Notes: generated by a model from the letters alone, not told the origin. 22,428 nucleotides of DNA from REBR01 sp033721915 (GCA_033721915.1 JAWWAC010000048.1:1-22428), one strand, 5' to 3'; shown: positions 7,734-15,267, numbered from the stretch's first letter. Numbers and translations are program-made.

Positions 7734-9086
7734 ATGCACGACAAGAACGGACTGATTAAGGCGTTATACAACACCCGCGAGAAAATCCTGGGGCTGGTGG
7801 ACAGCCTGGAGGATGATCAGCTCCAGGTGCCCTATCACCCGGGGGTCAACCCGCCCCTGTGGGAGCTGGGCCATTCCATGTTTTTTTACGAGGTGTTTGT
7901 GCTCAATGCACTGGATGGCACCCCCAGTGTGGACCCCTCCATGGACGATCTGTGGGACTCTTTCCACATGCCCCATCCGGAGCGCTGGTCACAGACCCTG
8001 TTCCCGGGGCGGGAAAAGACACTGGCCTACGCGGAAGAAGTCTACCAGCGGCTGCTGGACCGGCTGGAACAACAGCCACTGACGGACCGGGCGCTGTACC
8101 TGATGCGTTACGCCATCTATCACCAGAACATGCACGTCGAGTCCATGATCTGGTGCCGCCAGACCGTCGGCTACCCCCGGCCGGACTTCGCCCTCAAGGC
8201 TCCGTTCCCCGGTGATCCGGTTGAGCCCGGGAGCCAGGACGATCTCCCCGGGGATGTGACGGTGCCCGGCGGTGAATACCGCATTGGCTACCCGGAGACA
8301 CCACAGGACCCGGCCCGGGAGGATTTTGCCTTTGATAATGAAAAGCCCGGCACCACCGTCACACTGCCGGCTTTTTCCATCTCCCGCACCCTGGTCAGCA
8401 ACCGCGAATTCCAGCAATTTGTGGAGGAGGGCGGCTACCAGCGCCCCGAGCTCTGGAGCCAGGGCGGGAAACACTGGCTGACCCATGAGCGGGACCTGTC
8501 CTTCGGCACGGACCAGGCCCGTAATATGGGGCCTCCGGCACACCCCTTCCACTGGCGCTTTATGGACGGACGCTGGTACGAGCGTCTGTTTGATATCTGG
8601 CTGCCACTGGAGCCGGACCATCCGGTCAAGCAGATCAGCTACTGGGAGGCCGAGGCCTACTGCGCCTGGGCCGGTCGGCGCCTGCCCACGGAAGCGGAGT
8701 GGGAGGCGGCGGCACTGGGCAATCGCCCCGGACAGCCGTTCCGCCGCTTCCCCTGGGGCGACACCATGGAAGATGGGCGTGCCGATATGGACGGGCTCTT
8801 CATGGGGCGCCTGCCGGTCACGGCCTTTGCCGCCGGTGAGAGCCCCTCTGGCTGCCGCCAGATGATCGGCACGGTATGGGAGTGGACCTCCAGCCAGTTT
8901 CTGCCCTACGATGGCTTCGCCATGGACATGTACCCCTATATGTCGGTGCTCCAGTTCGGCGATCACAAGACCACCCGTGGCGGCGGCTGTGCCACCTCGT
9001 CACTGCTGATCCGTGGCACTTACCGCCAAGCCTACTACCCTGATCGCTGTGATGTGTTCACCGGGTTTCGCACCTGTGCCCTCTGA
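7734..9086 (+). CDS. ovsA: EgtB/SenA-fold non-heme iron C-Se bond-forming enzyme, probable OvsA
   Basis: 450 residues from ATG 7734 with AAGG 8 bases upstream. The N-terminal DinB-like part holds the probable iron ligands H47 (LWELGH) and H130-x3-H134 (YHQNMHVE), as in EgtB, OvoA and SenA. Residues about 200-450 are an FGE-sulfatase fold: PGGEYRIGYPE, YWEAEAYCAWAGRRLPTEAEW, GTVWEWTSSQF and the final RGGGCATSS plus GFRTC. EgtB/OvoA relatives make C-S bonds; SenA and OvsA make C-Se bonds with a selenosugar. Placement after senB and beside selD argues for selenium. The adjacent OvoA-type methyltransferase and the absence of egtD argue for histidine as acceptor (OvsA, ovoselenol) over hercynine (SenA, selenoneine). 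The class is secure; the OvsA/SenA choice is inference. Confidence 0.8.
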   Translation: MHDKNGLIKALYNTREKILGLVDSLEDDQLQVPYHPGVNPPLWELGHSMFFYEVFVLNALDGTPSVDPSMDDLWDSFHMPHPERWSQTLFPGREKTLAYAEEVYQRLLDRLEQQPLTDRALYLMRYAIYHQNMHVESMIWCRQTVGYPRPDFALKAPFPGDPVEPGSQDDLPGDVTVPGGEYRIGYPETPQDPAREDFAFDNEKPGTTVTLPAFSISRTLVSNREFQQFVEEGGYQRPELWSQGGKHWLTHERDLSFGTDQARNMGPPAHPFHWRFMDGRWYERLFDIWLPLEPDHPVKQISYWEAEAYCAWAGRRLPTEAEWEAAALGNRPGQPFRRFPWGDTMEDGRADMDGLFMGRLPVTAFAAGESPSGCRQMIGTVWEWTSSQFLPYDGFAMDMYPYMSVLQFGDHKTTRGGGCATSSLLIRGTYRQAYYPDRCDVFTGFRTCAL

Positions 9087-9121
9087 CCCCCGTTACCTGA
9101 CAGACACAAGGACCCGGCACC

Positions 9122-9862
9122 ATGTCGTATTATGAGACCGATGAACAGGTGGACCAGTACATGGAGTTCCATTACGGCGACTCCTGGCTGTCCGTCCCCA
9201 ACTACCCACAGGCCTGTGCCAGGCATTGCCTGGAGCGGGTGGCCGGTGAGCGCCGTGAGCGGGCACTGGACCTGGGCTGTGCCGTTGGCCGCACCAGCTT
9301 TGAGCTGGCCCGTGAGTTCGGACAGGTCACCGGTGTGGATCTCTCCCACCGCTTTATCGACCAGGCCAATGAGCTGCTGGCATCGGGGCGTGCGGAGTAC
9401 TTCCGTCGCGACGAGGGAGAGCTGGGCCGCTACTGCACGGCGGACCTGGCGAAGCTGGGACTGGCGGAAACCGCCGCCAGGGTGGACTTCCAGCAGGGGG
9501 ACGCCTGTCGGCTGAGCCCGGATCTGGGGGATTTTGACCTGGTCTTCGCCGGCAACCTGATCGACCGCCTGCCGGAGCCGGCGCGCTTCCTCCAGAGCAT
9601 CCACCGGCATATCCGCCCCGGTGGCGTTCTGGTGGTCAGCTCCCCCTATACCCTGATGACGGAGTTTACGCCCCGCTCACAGTGGATCGGCGGCTTTATG
9701 GCCGGTGGCCGTGAAGTGACGGTTCTGGAGGGCATGGGGGCCTGTCTGGAACCCTGGTTCGAGTCCATGGGTGAGCCTGTGGAGCTGCCCTTTGTGATCC
9801 GTGAGACACGGCGCAAGTTCCAGCACAGCTTCGCCCAGCTCAGCGCCTGGCGGCGGCTGTAA
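9122..9862 (+). CDS. ovsM: SAM-dependent methyltransferase like the C-terminal domain of OvoA, probable OvsM
   Basis: 246 residues; AAGGA lies 9 bases before the ATG, 35 bases after the ovsA stop, so it is the third gene of the operon. It opens with YYETDEQVDQYMEFHYG, the pattern of the 4-mercaptohistidine N1-methyltransferase domain fused to the end of OvoA. SAM motif I is LDLGCAVGRTSF (about 49-60), followed by VTGVDLS and the FDLVFAGNLIDRL region. In ovothiol synthesis this domain methylates the imidazole ring of 4-thiohistidine. Here a stand-alone version is paired with a selenium enzyme, so ring methylation of selenohistidine is the likely step. It is not EgtD, which has a different fold and length (about 320 residues). 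Confidence 0.82.
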   Translation: MSYYETDEQVDQYMEFHYGDSWLSVPNYPQACARHCLERVAGERRERALDLGCAVGRTSFELAREFGQVTGVDLSHRFIDQANELLASGRAEYFRRDEGELGRYCTADLAKLGLAETAARVDFQQGDACRLSPDLGDFDLVFAGNLIDRLPEPARFLQSIHRHIRPGGVLVVSSPYTLMTEFTPRSQWIGGFMAGGREVTVLEGMGACLEPWFESMGEPVELPFVIRETRRKFQHSFAQLSAWRRL

Positions 9863-9872
9863 ACCGCCGCCA
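9848..9872. other. Perfect stem-loop at the end of ovsM
   Basis: TGGCGGCGG - 7-base loop - CCGCCGCCA, spanning the ovsM stop codon in the narrow gap between two convergent genes. There is no T run on either strand, so it is not a textbook terminator, but it may protect or end both converging transcripts. Confidence 0.5.
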
Positions 9873-9881
9873 CGGGGCCTC

Positions 9882-12155
9882 TCAGGGCGCCAGTACCACC
9901 GGCTCCAGTGCTTCGCCCTGTGGGTGCACATGACCGATAATGGCCGTGTGGGGGTAGCCCAGTCGCCTGAGCTCTGCCACACAGGCCTCGGCCTTGTCCG
10001 CCGGCACCGTGGCCAGAAGGCCACCGGCGGTCTGGGGGTCGAACACCAGCGGATAGCGGGGGTGGTCCAGCACCGCCTCCTGGTTGCGGATGGCACGGCG
10101 CAGACGGATATTGGCCGGCTGCAATGAGCTGAGAATGCCCGCGGCGGCGGTCTCCTCGGCACCGGGCAGTATCGGTATGGCCGACAGTGACAGTGTCACG
10201 TCCACACCGGAGGGGCGGGTCATCTCCACCAGGTGCCCCAGAAGGCCAAAGCCGGTGACATCGGTGCAGGCACCGCTGCCATGGGCGTGCAGGCAGCCTG
10301 CCGCCAGGCGGTTGGACTGCACCATGCTCTCCAGTGCGCTGTCGATCCAGCGGCCACGGGCCTCGCCACGGGCGTGGGCGGCAAAGAGGGTGCCGGTGCC
10401 GATGGGCTTGGTCAGGATCACGGCGTCACCGGCGCGCATGCCGCCCTTGCTCATGATGTGATTGGGGTCGATATAGCCGTTGCAGGCAAAGCCCAGTGCC
10501 AGCTCACGACCCTCGCCGGTGTGACCGCCCACCAGGGCGCAGCCCGCCTCGTTCAGCACTTCCACCGCACCGGACATCATCTGGAAGACCACGTCCTCCA
10601 CCTTGGACTCCAGCCCGTAGGGCACCGTGGCCACGGCGGTGGCGCTCTGAGCCTCGGCGCCCATGGCAAACAGGTCCCCCAGGCTGTGGTTGGCGGCCAC
10701 CTTGCCGAAAATATAGGGGTCATCGATAAAGGCCCGGAAGAAGTCCACCGTGTGCACCGCCGCCATGCCATCGGGTATGCGCACCACCGCCGCATCGTCT
10801 GGTGCGTGCAGCCCCACCAGCACATCCTCCCGGTCAATGGGCTGCAGTGCCCCCAACGCCCGTGAAAGCACGGTGCTGCCCACCTTGGCGCCACAGCCAC
10901 CGCAGCGCATGGCCACGGCGGAAATGGCCTGTGCCGCCTCCTCGCTGTTCAGGGCCACGGCGTTGTCGGGCTGTCTGCCGGGCTTTTCCGCCATGGACGG
11001 CAGCTCATTGAATCTGGCCATGAACCGCCGGTCGATCCAGTCCTTCCAGCGCCATACCCAGGCCCCGGCAAAGCCCAGGGGGCCACGGGAGGCCACCGCG
11101 TAGCGGTCGCCGGTGCTGATCAGAGCCAGCCAGGTTTTCTGCGGGCGGTAGGGTCGCAGTGCCTTGCCCTGCACCGCACGGCGCAGGTTGTCCGCCAGTG
11201 GGCGTCCCTGGCGCACGGCGAAGACACCGGCCTTCTCGCGAGGCTGCTCCACCATGGTGGCGATGTCACCGGCGGCGAAAATGGCCGGGTCGGACAGGCT
11301 CTGCAGCTGGTTGTTGACCTTGATGCAGCCGCTGGCGTCCAGGTCCAGTCCGGTCTTTCTGAGCCAGGAGGCGCCACCGGCCTGTGTCACCCAGAGGATC
11401 TCGTCCATGGCCTCCTCACGGCCTCCGGTCAGATGCAGACGGCCCTGGCTGACCCGCTCCACCGGCGTGTTGTTGTGGACCTGAACGCGCCGCTCATCGA
11501 GCACCCGCTGGAAACGCCTGCGCACCCCTTCACTGTGGGTGGGCAGTATCTGTGAGGCGGCGTTGAACAGGTGAAACTCCAGACCGGAGCTGTCCCGGTG
11601 CTCTTCTTCCAGTGTCTTCTGAAGTCGGTACTGTATGGCCAGCAGCAGCTCCACGCCACCGGCGCCGGCGCCCACCACGGCCACTTTCAGGGGGCCTTCG
11701 TGGTGGCTCATGCGATCCAGCAGACGGGTCCAGTGGTCATTGAACCGGTTGATGGGCTTGACCGGCACCGCATGTTCCTCGGCCCCCTCCACCTGGCTGA
11801 CCTGCGGGGAGGAGCCGATGTTGATGGAGAGCTGATCGTAGGGCACCGGCGGGCGGTTGCGGCAGAGCACCTTACCGGCCTTGCGGTCGATCCCCACGGC
11901 CTCGTCCCGGTAGAGACGGGCGCCGGCAAACTCCGCCAGACGGCTCAGGTCGATGTGCACCTCGTCGTACTCGTAATGGCCGGCCACATAGCCCGGCAGC
12001 ATGCCGGAGTAGGGGGTGTGGGTGTCACGGCAGATCAGGGTCAGGCGCACCCCCGGCTCCGGGTTCATGGCGAAGCGCTTGAGTACGCCCACATGGCTGT
12101 GTCCGCCGCCGATCAGGACAATATCCCGCAGTACAGGCTGGGCCGGCTGTTCCAT
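9882..12155 (-). CDS. selD: FAD/NAD(P)H oxidoreductase fused to selenide,water dikinase (SelD/SenC)
   Basis: 757 residues from ATG 12155 (AGAGG, 6-base spacer); a frame reaching 12215 has a poor leader. Residues about 9-370 resemble a type II NADH dehydrogenase-like flavoprotein: dinucleotide motif IGGGHSH (15-21), CRDTHTPYSGMLPGYVAGHY and a second nucleotide-binding region. Residues about 412-757 are a full-length SelD: the catalytic loop CGGCGAK carries C421 and K424, followed by DDAAV, FFRAFIDDPYIFG, GGHTGEG, DVTGFGLLGH and DPQTAGGLL. The active-site residue is an ordinary TGT cysteine, not selenocysteine. SelD makes selenophosphate from selenide and ATP. The flavin domain may reduce a selenium species to selenide for its own partner. 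It converges on the senB-ovsA-ovsM operon 19 bases away. Confidence 0.92.
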   Translation of the reverse strand: MEQPAQPVLRDIVLIGGGHSHVGVLKRFAMNPEPGVRLTLICRDTHTPYSGMLPGYVAGHYEYDEVHIDLSRLAEFAGARLYRDEAVGIDRKAGKVLCRNRPPVPYDQLSINIGSSPQVSQVEGAEEHAVPVKPINRFNDHWTRLLDRMSHHEGPLKVAVVGAGAGGVELLLAIQYRLQKTLEEEHRDSSGLEFHLFNAASQILPTHSEGVRRRFQRVLDERRVQVHNNTPVERVSQGRLHLTGGREEAMDEILWVTQAGGASWLRKTGLDLDASGCIKVNNQLQSLSDPAIFAAGDIATMVEQPREKAGVFAVRQGRPLADNLRRAVQGKALRPYRPQKTWLALISTGDRYAVASRGPLGFAGAWVWRWKDWIDRRFMARFNELPSMAEKPGRQPDNAVALNSEEAAQAISAVAMRCGGCGAKVGSTVLSRALGALQPIDREDVLVGLHAPDDAAVVRIPDGMAAVHTVDFFRAFIDDPYIFGKVAANHSLGDLFAMGAEAQSATAVATVPYGLESKVEDVVFQMMSGAVEVLNEAGCALVGGHTGEGRELALGFACNGYIDPNHIMSKGGMRAGDAVILTKPIGTGTLFAAHARGEARGRWIDSALESMVQSNRLAAGCLHAHGSGACTDVTGFGLLGHLVEMTRPSGVDVTLSLSAIPILPGAEETAAAGILSSLQPANIRLRRAIRNQEAVLDHPRYPLVFDPQTAGGLLATVPADKAEACVAELRRLGYPHTAIIGHVHPQGEALEPVVLAP

Positions 12156-12346
12156 GAAAAACCTCTTAACAACGATAGTGGTGATTAGGGATCTGTGTAC
12201 GACGGACAGAGGCAAACGTATCCCTGCCCGGTCACCGAGGCAAGGATTCTGCCCGAATAGGGAGCGTTTTGGCCATCAGGGCGTGTGCAGGGGTAGAGTG
12301 GTTTTACCGGAGAATGTTACCAGAACAGCGAAAAGGAGTCCGAAGA
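12156..12346. promoter_or_regulatory. Divergent promoter region between the selD fusion and barrel gene 2
   Basis: 191 bases lie between two divergent starts and must hold both promoters. The barrel-gene ribosome binding site AAAAGGAG at 12331-12338 is clear. No convincing operator or riboswitch fold was recognised. Confidence 0.45.
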
Positions 12347-12979
12347 ATGAGCAACCACCACTGCCTGGCAACCGCACTGACACTGGCGCTGGGGATGATG
12401 ACCGTTTCCGCCGGCGCCATGGCCGATGGGCCCTATATCGGTGTCAGGGGCGGCCCGTCCCAGCTGCGTGACATGAGCTACAACACCAACACGGGACGGG
12501 TGGACACCCGTTACGACAGTGGCCGCAGTTTCTCTGTCATGGCCGGTGCCGCCTCCTTTTACGAAAACGGTTTCCGCGCCCGTGTGGAGCTTGAGGCGGG
12601 GCGCCAGTCCGGGGAGGTCTCCGGCAGTGGCCGCAGTGGCGATACCCGCGCTGCCTTCGGGCTGATCAATGTTTACGGCGACAGACAGATTGGCGACGGC
12701 GTGGACTTTGTCTTTGGCGGCGGTGTCGGACTGGGGGATGTGGAGTTTGACGACCACCGCAGTGGCCTGCTGGCCCCCCGCCTGGATGACCGTGACCGCA
12801 GTGTCGGCTACCAGGCCAACGCCGGACTGGCCTTTGCCCTCAGCGAACGGGTCAGCCTGGAACTGGGCTACCGCTTCCAGTCCTGGGAAAACCTGGAGGT
12901 CACCACCCGTGACGGCCGCCCCAATGAGCTGAGCGTCAGCTCCCACAATCTGCTGCTGGGGCTGCGTCTGGGGATATAA
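12347..12979 (+). CDS. Outer-membrane beta-barrel protein (paralogue 2)
   Basis: 210 residues from ATG 12347, 8 bases after AAAAGGAG. The signal peptide is residues 1-26, ending SAGAMADG. The mature chain is Gly/Tyr-rich and alternating, with the barrel-like C-terminus HNLLLGLRLGI; the last residue is Ile instead of the usual Phe. It matches the protein encoded at 2877-3533 along its length, for example Y-x-x-V-x-x-G-x-S-Q near the start and VRAEVELGR versus ARVELEAGR. Fold and location are confident; the function is unknown. It lies divergent to the selD fusion and upstream of a broken third copy. Confidence 0.82.
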   Translation: MSNHHCLATALTLALGMMTVSAGAMADGPYIGVRGGPSQLRDMSYNTNTGRVDTRYDSGRSFSVMAGAASFYENGFRARVELEAGRQSGEVSGSGRSGDTRAAFGLINVYGDRQIGDGVDFVFGGGVGLGDVEFDDHRSGLLAPRLDDRDRSVGYQANAGLAFALSERVSLELGYRFQSWENLEVTTRDGRPNELSVSSHNLLLGLRLGI

Positions 12980-13043
12980 ACGGGACATTTCCCCCGGTCT
13001 GTTAAAGGCGCCACGGAATGCCCGCTGACCCCGTGAAATCACT

Positions 13044-13067
13044 GTTGGCCAACACACACCGGCCAAC
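13044..13067. repeat. Short inverted repeat between barrel gene 2 and the remnant
   Basis: GTTGGCC - 10 bases - GGCCAAC is a perfect 7-base inverted repeat. It could be an operator for the short gene that follows or a chance stem; no T run follows. Confidence 0.35.
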
Positions 13068-13081
13068 AAGAGGCACACGAC

Positions 13082-13297
13082 GTGGGAGACGGGGCAAAGA
13101 AAGGGGCAATCTGGGGGTTCAGTCTGCTGACAGGGAGCTGCCTGCTGGCATTGCCGGCCCTCACCATTCCGGGCATCGAAGCCAGCTACCATCAGTGCTC
13201 CCGGGAGGAGGTGAAGCTGCAGGCGGAAGATGGCTCCACCCGCCGTGTCCGGGTCCCCTCCCACAACCTGCAGTTGGGACTGCGGCTGCTTTTCTGA
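13082..13297 (+). pseudogene. Truncated third barrel paralogue (remnant)
   Basis: 71 codons from a GTG. Its last 39 residues align without gaps to the last 39 of the barrel protein at 2877-3533, with 18 identities by hand count: E-x-S-[YF], S-x-E-x-V-x-L-x-AEDG, RV-x-S, L-x-x-G-x-RL-x-F. Its PSHNLQLGLRL also matches SSHNLLLGLRL of paralogue 2. The N-terminal part is hydrophobic (FSLLTGSCLLALPALT) and might be the old signal peptide joined to the final hairpin by an internal deletion, or one inner strand region. At this length it cannot form a barrel. It may or may not be translated. Confidence 0.65.
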
Positions 13298-13367
13298 CAA
13301 AACCTGCCAGGCTTCCAGTTGAGCGGGCTGTCGACGCCCTCACCTCCACTTCTTCTGCCGCTGCGCA

Positions 13368-13446
13368 AGCGTAAATGTAAACTATCGAAAAACGTAATAA
13401 CGTGTAACGTTTTTTGCTTGGCTGTTACAGAATGTTAATTTACGCT
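13368..13446. repeat. Nested inverted repeats in an AT-rich intergenic patch
   Basis: Outer arms AGCGTAAAT (13368-13376) and ATTTACGCT (13438-13446) are a perfect 9-base inverted repeat; with small gaps the match runs a few bases further inward (TAAAC against GTTA). Inside lies a second perfect repeat, AAAAACGT (13388-13395) and ACGTTTTT (13407-13414), which could act as a terminator or operator. The patch is far richer in A/T than its surroundings and separates the barrel cluster from the serine hydrolase. Confidence 0.5.
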
Positions 13447-13571
13447 GACCTGGAATCGCAATGAAAGCGCTTTGAGTCGCTCAAGTCTCCCTTAAGGCTG
13501 CATGACATGGGGTCTTCAGCGTTATCAAAACGTCAGTGGCAACTTGCCCAATAACAAAAACGGAGATGCAC

Positions 13572-15149
13572 ATGTTTTCCAGAGCCCTGAGTGGACTGAC
13601 TGTACTGGCTATGACCCTGTGGCTGACCGGCTGCATTGGCGGCTCCTCAGGGGCCTCCAAAGCCCCGGACGCCTCCAGCGGGAGTAAAGATGCCGTGGCG
13701 CAGGGATCGCCCAGTGAAGCCCGTGGCGATAACGCCAACGGGAATGCCAGAGGGGGGCCGCCACAGTCGGCCGAGGCGCCAGACGAGGGGGTGATTCTGG
13801 CCCAGGAACTGCGGCACATCATCGAGCGCAGCGGCCTGCAATCCCTTCCTTCCGACCCTGAAACGGTGCTTGAATCCATCACGACACTGCCCGAAGGCGT
13901 CGAGAATGTCCTGGCGATGCATCAGGGGCGGCTCCAGCCGAACCAGGACGAGTTCACACCCGGCGTCGGGCCACTGGATGATCTGCTGCAGTCGCGGATT
14001 GATCTGTTGCTCGGTGGCGGACAGCTGAAAAGAAATCTGGAAGACACGGCGGACGGGGAACTCTCGATCCTGCTGCTGCCGGTTGACGCTGTCACGGTGA
14101 TCACCATTCTTCCGACCAATGTCGTCAAGGCGGACCCCAATGCTCCCGTTCTCCCCGAGATGCCCGTGGATCTCAGTGAGGTCACCTACCAGGTGAACGA
14201 CCGGACCCGCACGGTCAGGGAGTACCTGCAGAGCGGCTCCACCAATGCCCTCGCGTTCATGCATCACGGCCAGCTGGTTTTCGATGATTACGAAAACGGT
14301 TTCAACCCCAACACCCGCCAGCACGTGTGGTCGGTGACAAAGTCGTTTACCAGTGCGCTGGTCGGGATCGCCATTTCGGAAGGCCTTGTGGACTCGATTC
14401 ATGACCCGATCAAGAAATACATTCCCGAAGCCGCCGACACCGTCTGGGAGGGCGTCAGCATCAAGAACCTGGTGCAGATGAAGTCGGGCACCTACTGGGT
14501 AGACGTGCCCATCCACCAGCCCGAGCAGCTTTTGCTGATGGGTGCTGACTTCCACAGCAACGGGCTCTACGGCATGACCCGTGACGAGTACCTGCTGCGG
14601 CTGACACGTGTCGCACCCCCGGGCGCGTTTTATCGCTACAACAGCGGCGACCCCCAGATGCTGGCGTGGATGCTGGAAAATGTCTATGACAAGCCCTACG
14701 CCGAGATCCTCTCGGAGAAGATCTGGCAGCCTCTCGGCATGCAGGATGACGCGCTGGTCATGGTGGACCGGCTGGGCAACACCTTTGCGTCCATGGGGCT
14801 GTTTGCCACCGCAAGAGACGCGATTCGCCTGGGAGAACTCTATCGCAACGACGGGCGTACCTCCGACGGCCGACAGATCGTCCCCAGGAAATGGGTCAGG
14901 GAGTCGTACAATTACAACCTGAAGACAGGTGGTGGTGAGCGAGGCTACATGTGGCCTCATTGGGGCGGTATTGAATCCGGCAATTACACGGCAGCGGGTT
15001 TCGGGCACCAGCGCATCGGCGTGGCGCCATCCCAGAGCCTGGTCAGTGTTCGTTTCGGTAATGACCCGACCGACACAATCGGGGGGCCTGAGTGGGAGGC
15101 CGTGACCACAGCCGTGGGCAAATACCTTGAGAGCGGTGTCATCGATTAA
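13572..15149 (+). CDS. Lipoprotein serine hydrolase of the class C beta-lactamase / NylB-like fold
   Basis: 525 residues from ATG 13572, six bases after GGAG. The leader ends in LTGC, a lipobox, so it is a lipoprotein of the outer or inner membrane. A Ser/Gly/Ala-rich linker (about 20-65) and an unassigned helical segment precede the catalytic domain (about 195-525). The nucleophile motif S-x-x-K is SVTK at 254-257 within HVWSVTKSFTSALVGIAISEG, and the tyrosine motif is Y356-N-S in FYRYNSGD; the third motif region is GFGHQRIGV near the end. This pattern fits 6-aminohexanoate-dimer-hydrolase-like esterases/amidases better than true beta-lactamases. The substrate is unknown. Codon choice (more TCG and GTC) seems less biased than in the neighbours, by eye. 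Confidence 0.85.
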   Translation: MFSRALSGLTVLAMTLWLTGCIGGSSGASKAPDASSGSKDAVAQGSPSEARGDNANGNARGGPPQSAEAPDEGVILAQELRHIIERSGLQSLPSDPETVLESITTLPEGVENVLAMHQGRLQPNQDEFTPGVGPLDDLLQSRIDLLLGGGQLKRNLEDTADGELSILLLPVDAVTVITILPTNVVKADPNAPVLPEMPVDLSEVTYQVNDRTRTVREYLQSGSTNALAFMHHGQLVFDDYENGFNPNTRQHVWSVTKSFTSALVGIAISEGLVDSIHDPIKKYIPEAADTVWEGVSIKNLVQMKSGTYWVDVPIHQPEQLLLMGADFHSNGLYGMTRDEYLLRLTRVAPPGAFYRYNSGDPQMLAWMLENVYDKPYAEILSEKIWQPLGMQDDALVMVDRLGNTFASMGLFATARDAIRLGELYRNDGRTSDGRQIVPRKWVRESYNYNLKTGGGERGYMWPHWGGIESGNYTAAGFGHQRIGVAPSQSLVSVRFGNDPTDTIGGPEWEAVTTAVGKYLESGVID

Positions 15150-15232
15150 CGGCAACGCGCCAGTGCCACCGGAGCCGTACGGGTGCCTTACCACAAGCGG
15201 CGGCAACTGTTTTTCCGGCAAAGCATGCTAAG

Positions 15233-15254
15233 CTGAATAACCGGTTTTATTCAG
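15233..15254. promoter_or_regulatory. Inverted repeat just upstream of a ribosome binding site
   Basis: CTGAATAA - CCGGTT - TTATTCAG is a perfect 8-base inverted repeat ending directly before GTGAGGGGGAAG, the ribosome binding region of the next gene. It could be an operator or an RNA hairpin that affects translation. The 83 bases between the hydrolase stop and this repeat show no other feature. Confidence 0.45.
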
Positions 15255-15267
15255 TGAGGGGGAAGTT

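Noticed and set aside
7989..8966. Antisense open frame inside the OvsA-like gene
   Set aside because: The sense frame carries the iron-ligand and FGE-fold motifs; the antisense product is low-complexity and unrecognisable.
7734..9086. Selenoneine synthase SenA as the firm call
   Set aside because: No EgtD-type hercynine gene and an OvoA-type methyltransferase directly downstream; the choice cannot be proven without a tree.
7734..9862. Split OvoA making ovothiol (sulphur only)
   Set aside because: SenB and SelD next door, plus a probable selenium importer, favour selenium; kept as the main alternative.
9848..9872. Classic terminator between ovsM and selD
   Set aside because: The stem is perfect but has no T run on either strand; listed only as a stem-loop.
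10893..10904. Possible selenocysteine codon at the SelD active site
   Set aside because: Both cysteines of the CGGC loop are TGC/TGT; no in-frame TGA is present.
13647..15221. 524-codon antisense frame opposite the serine hydrolase
   Set aside because: The sense frame has a lipobox, SxxK and YNS motifs; the antisense frame looks like a codon-bias artefact.
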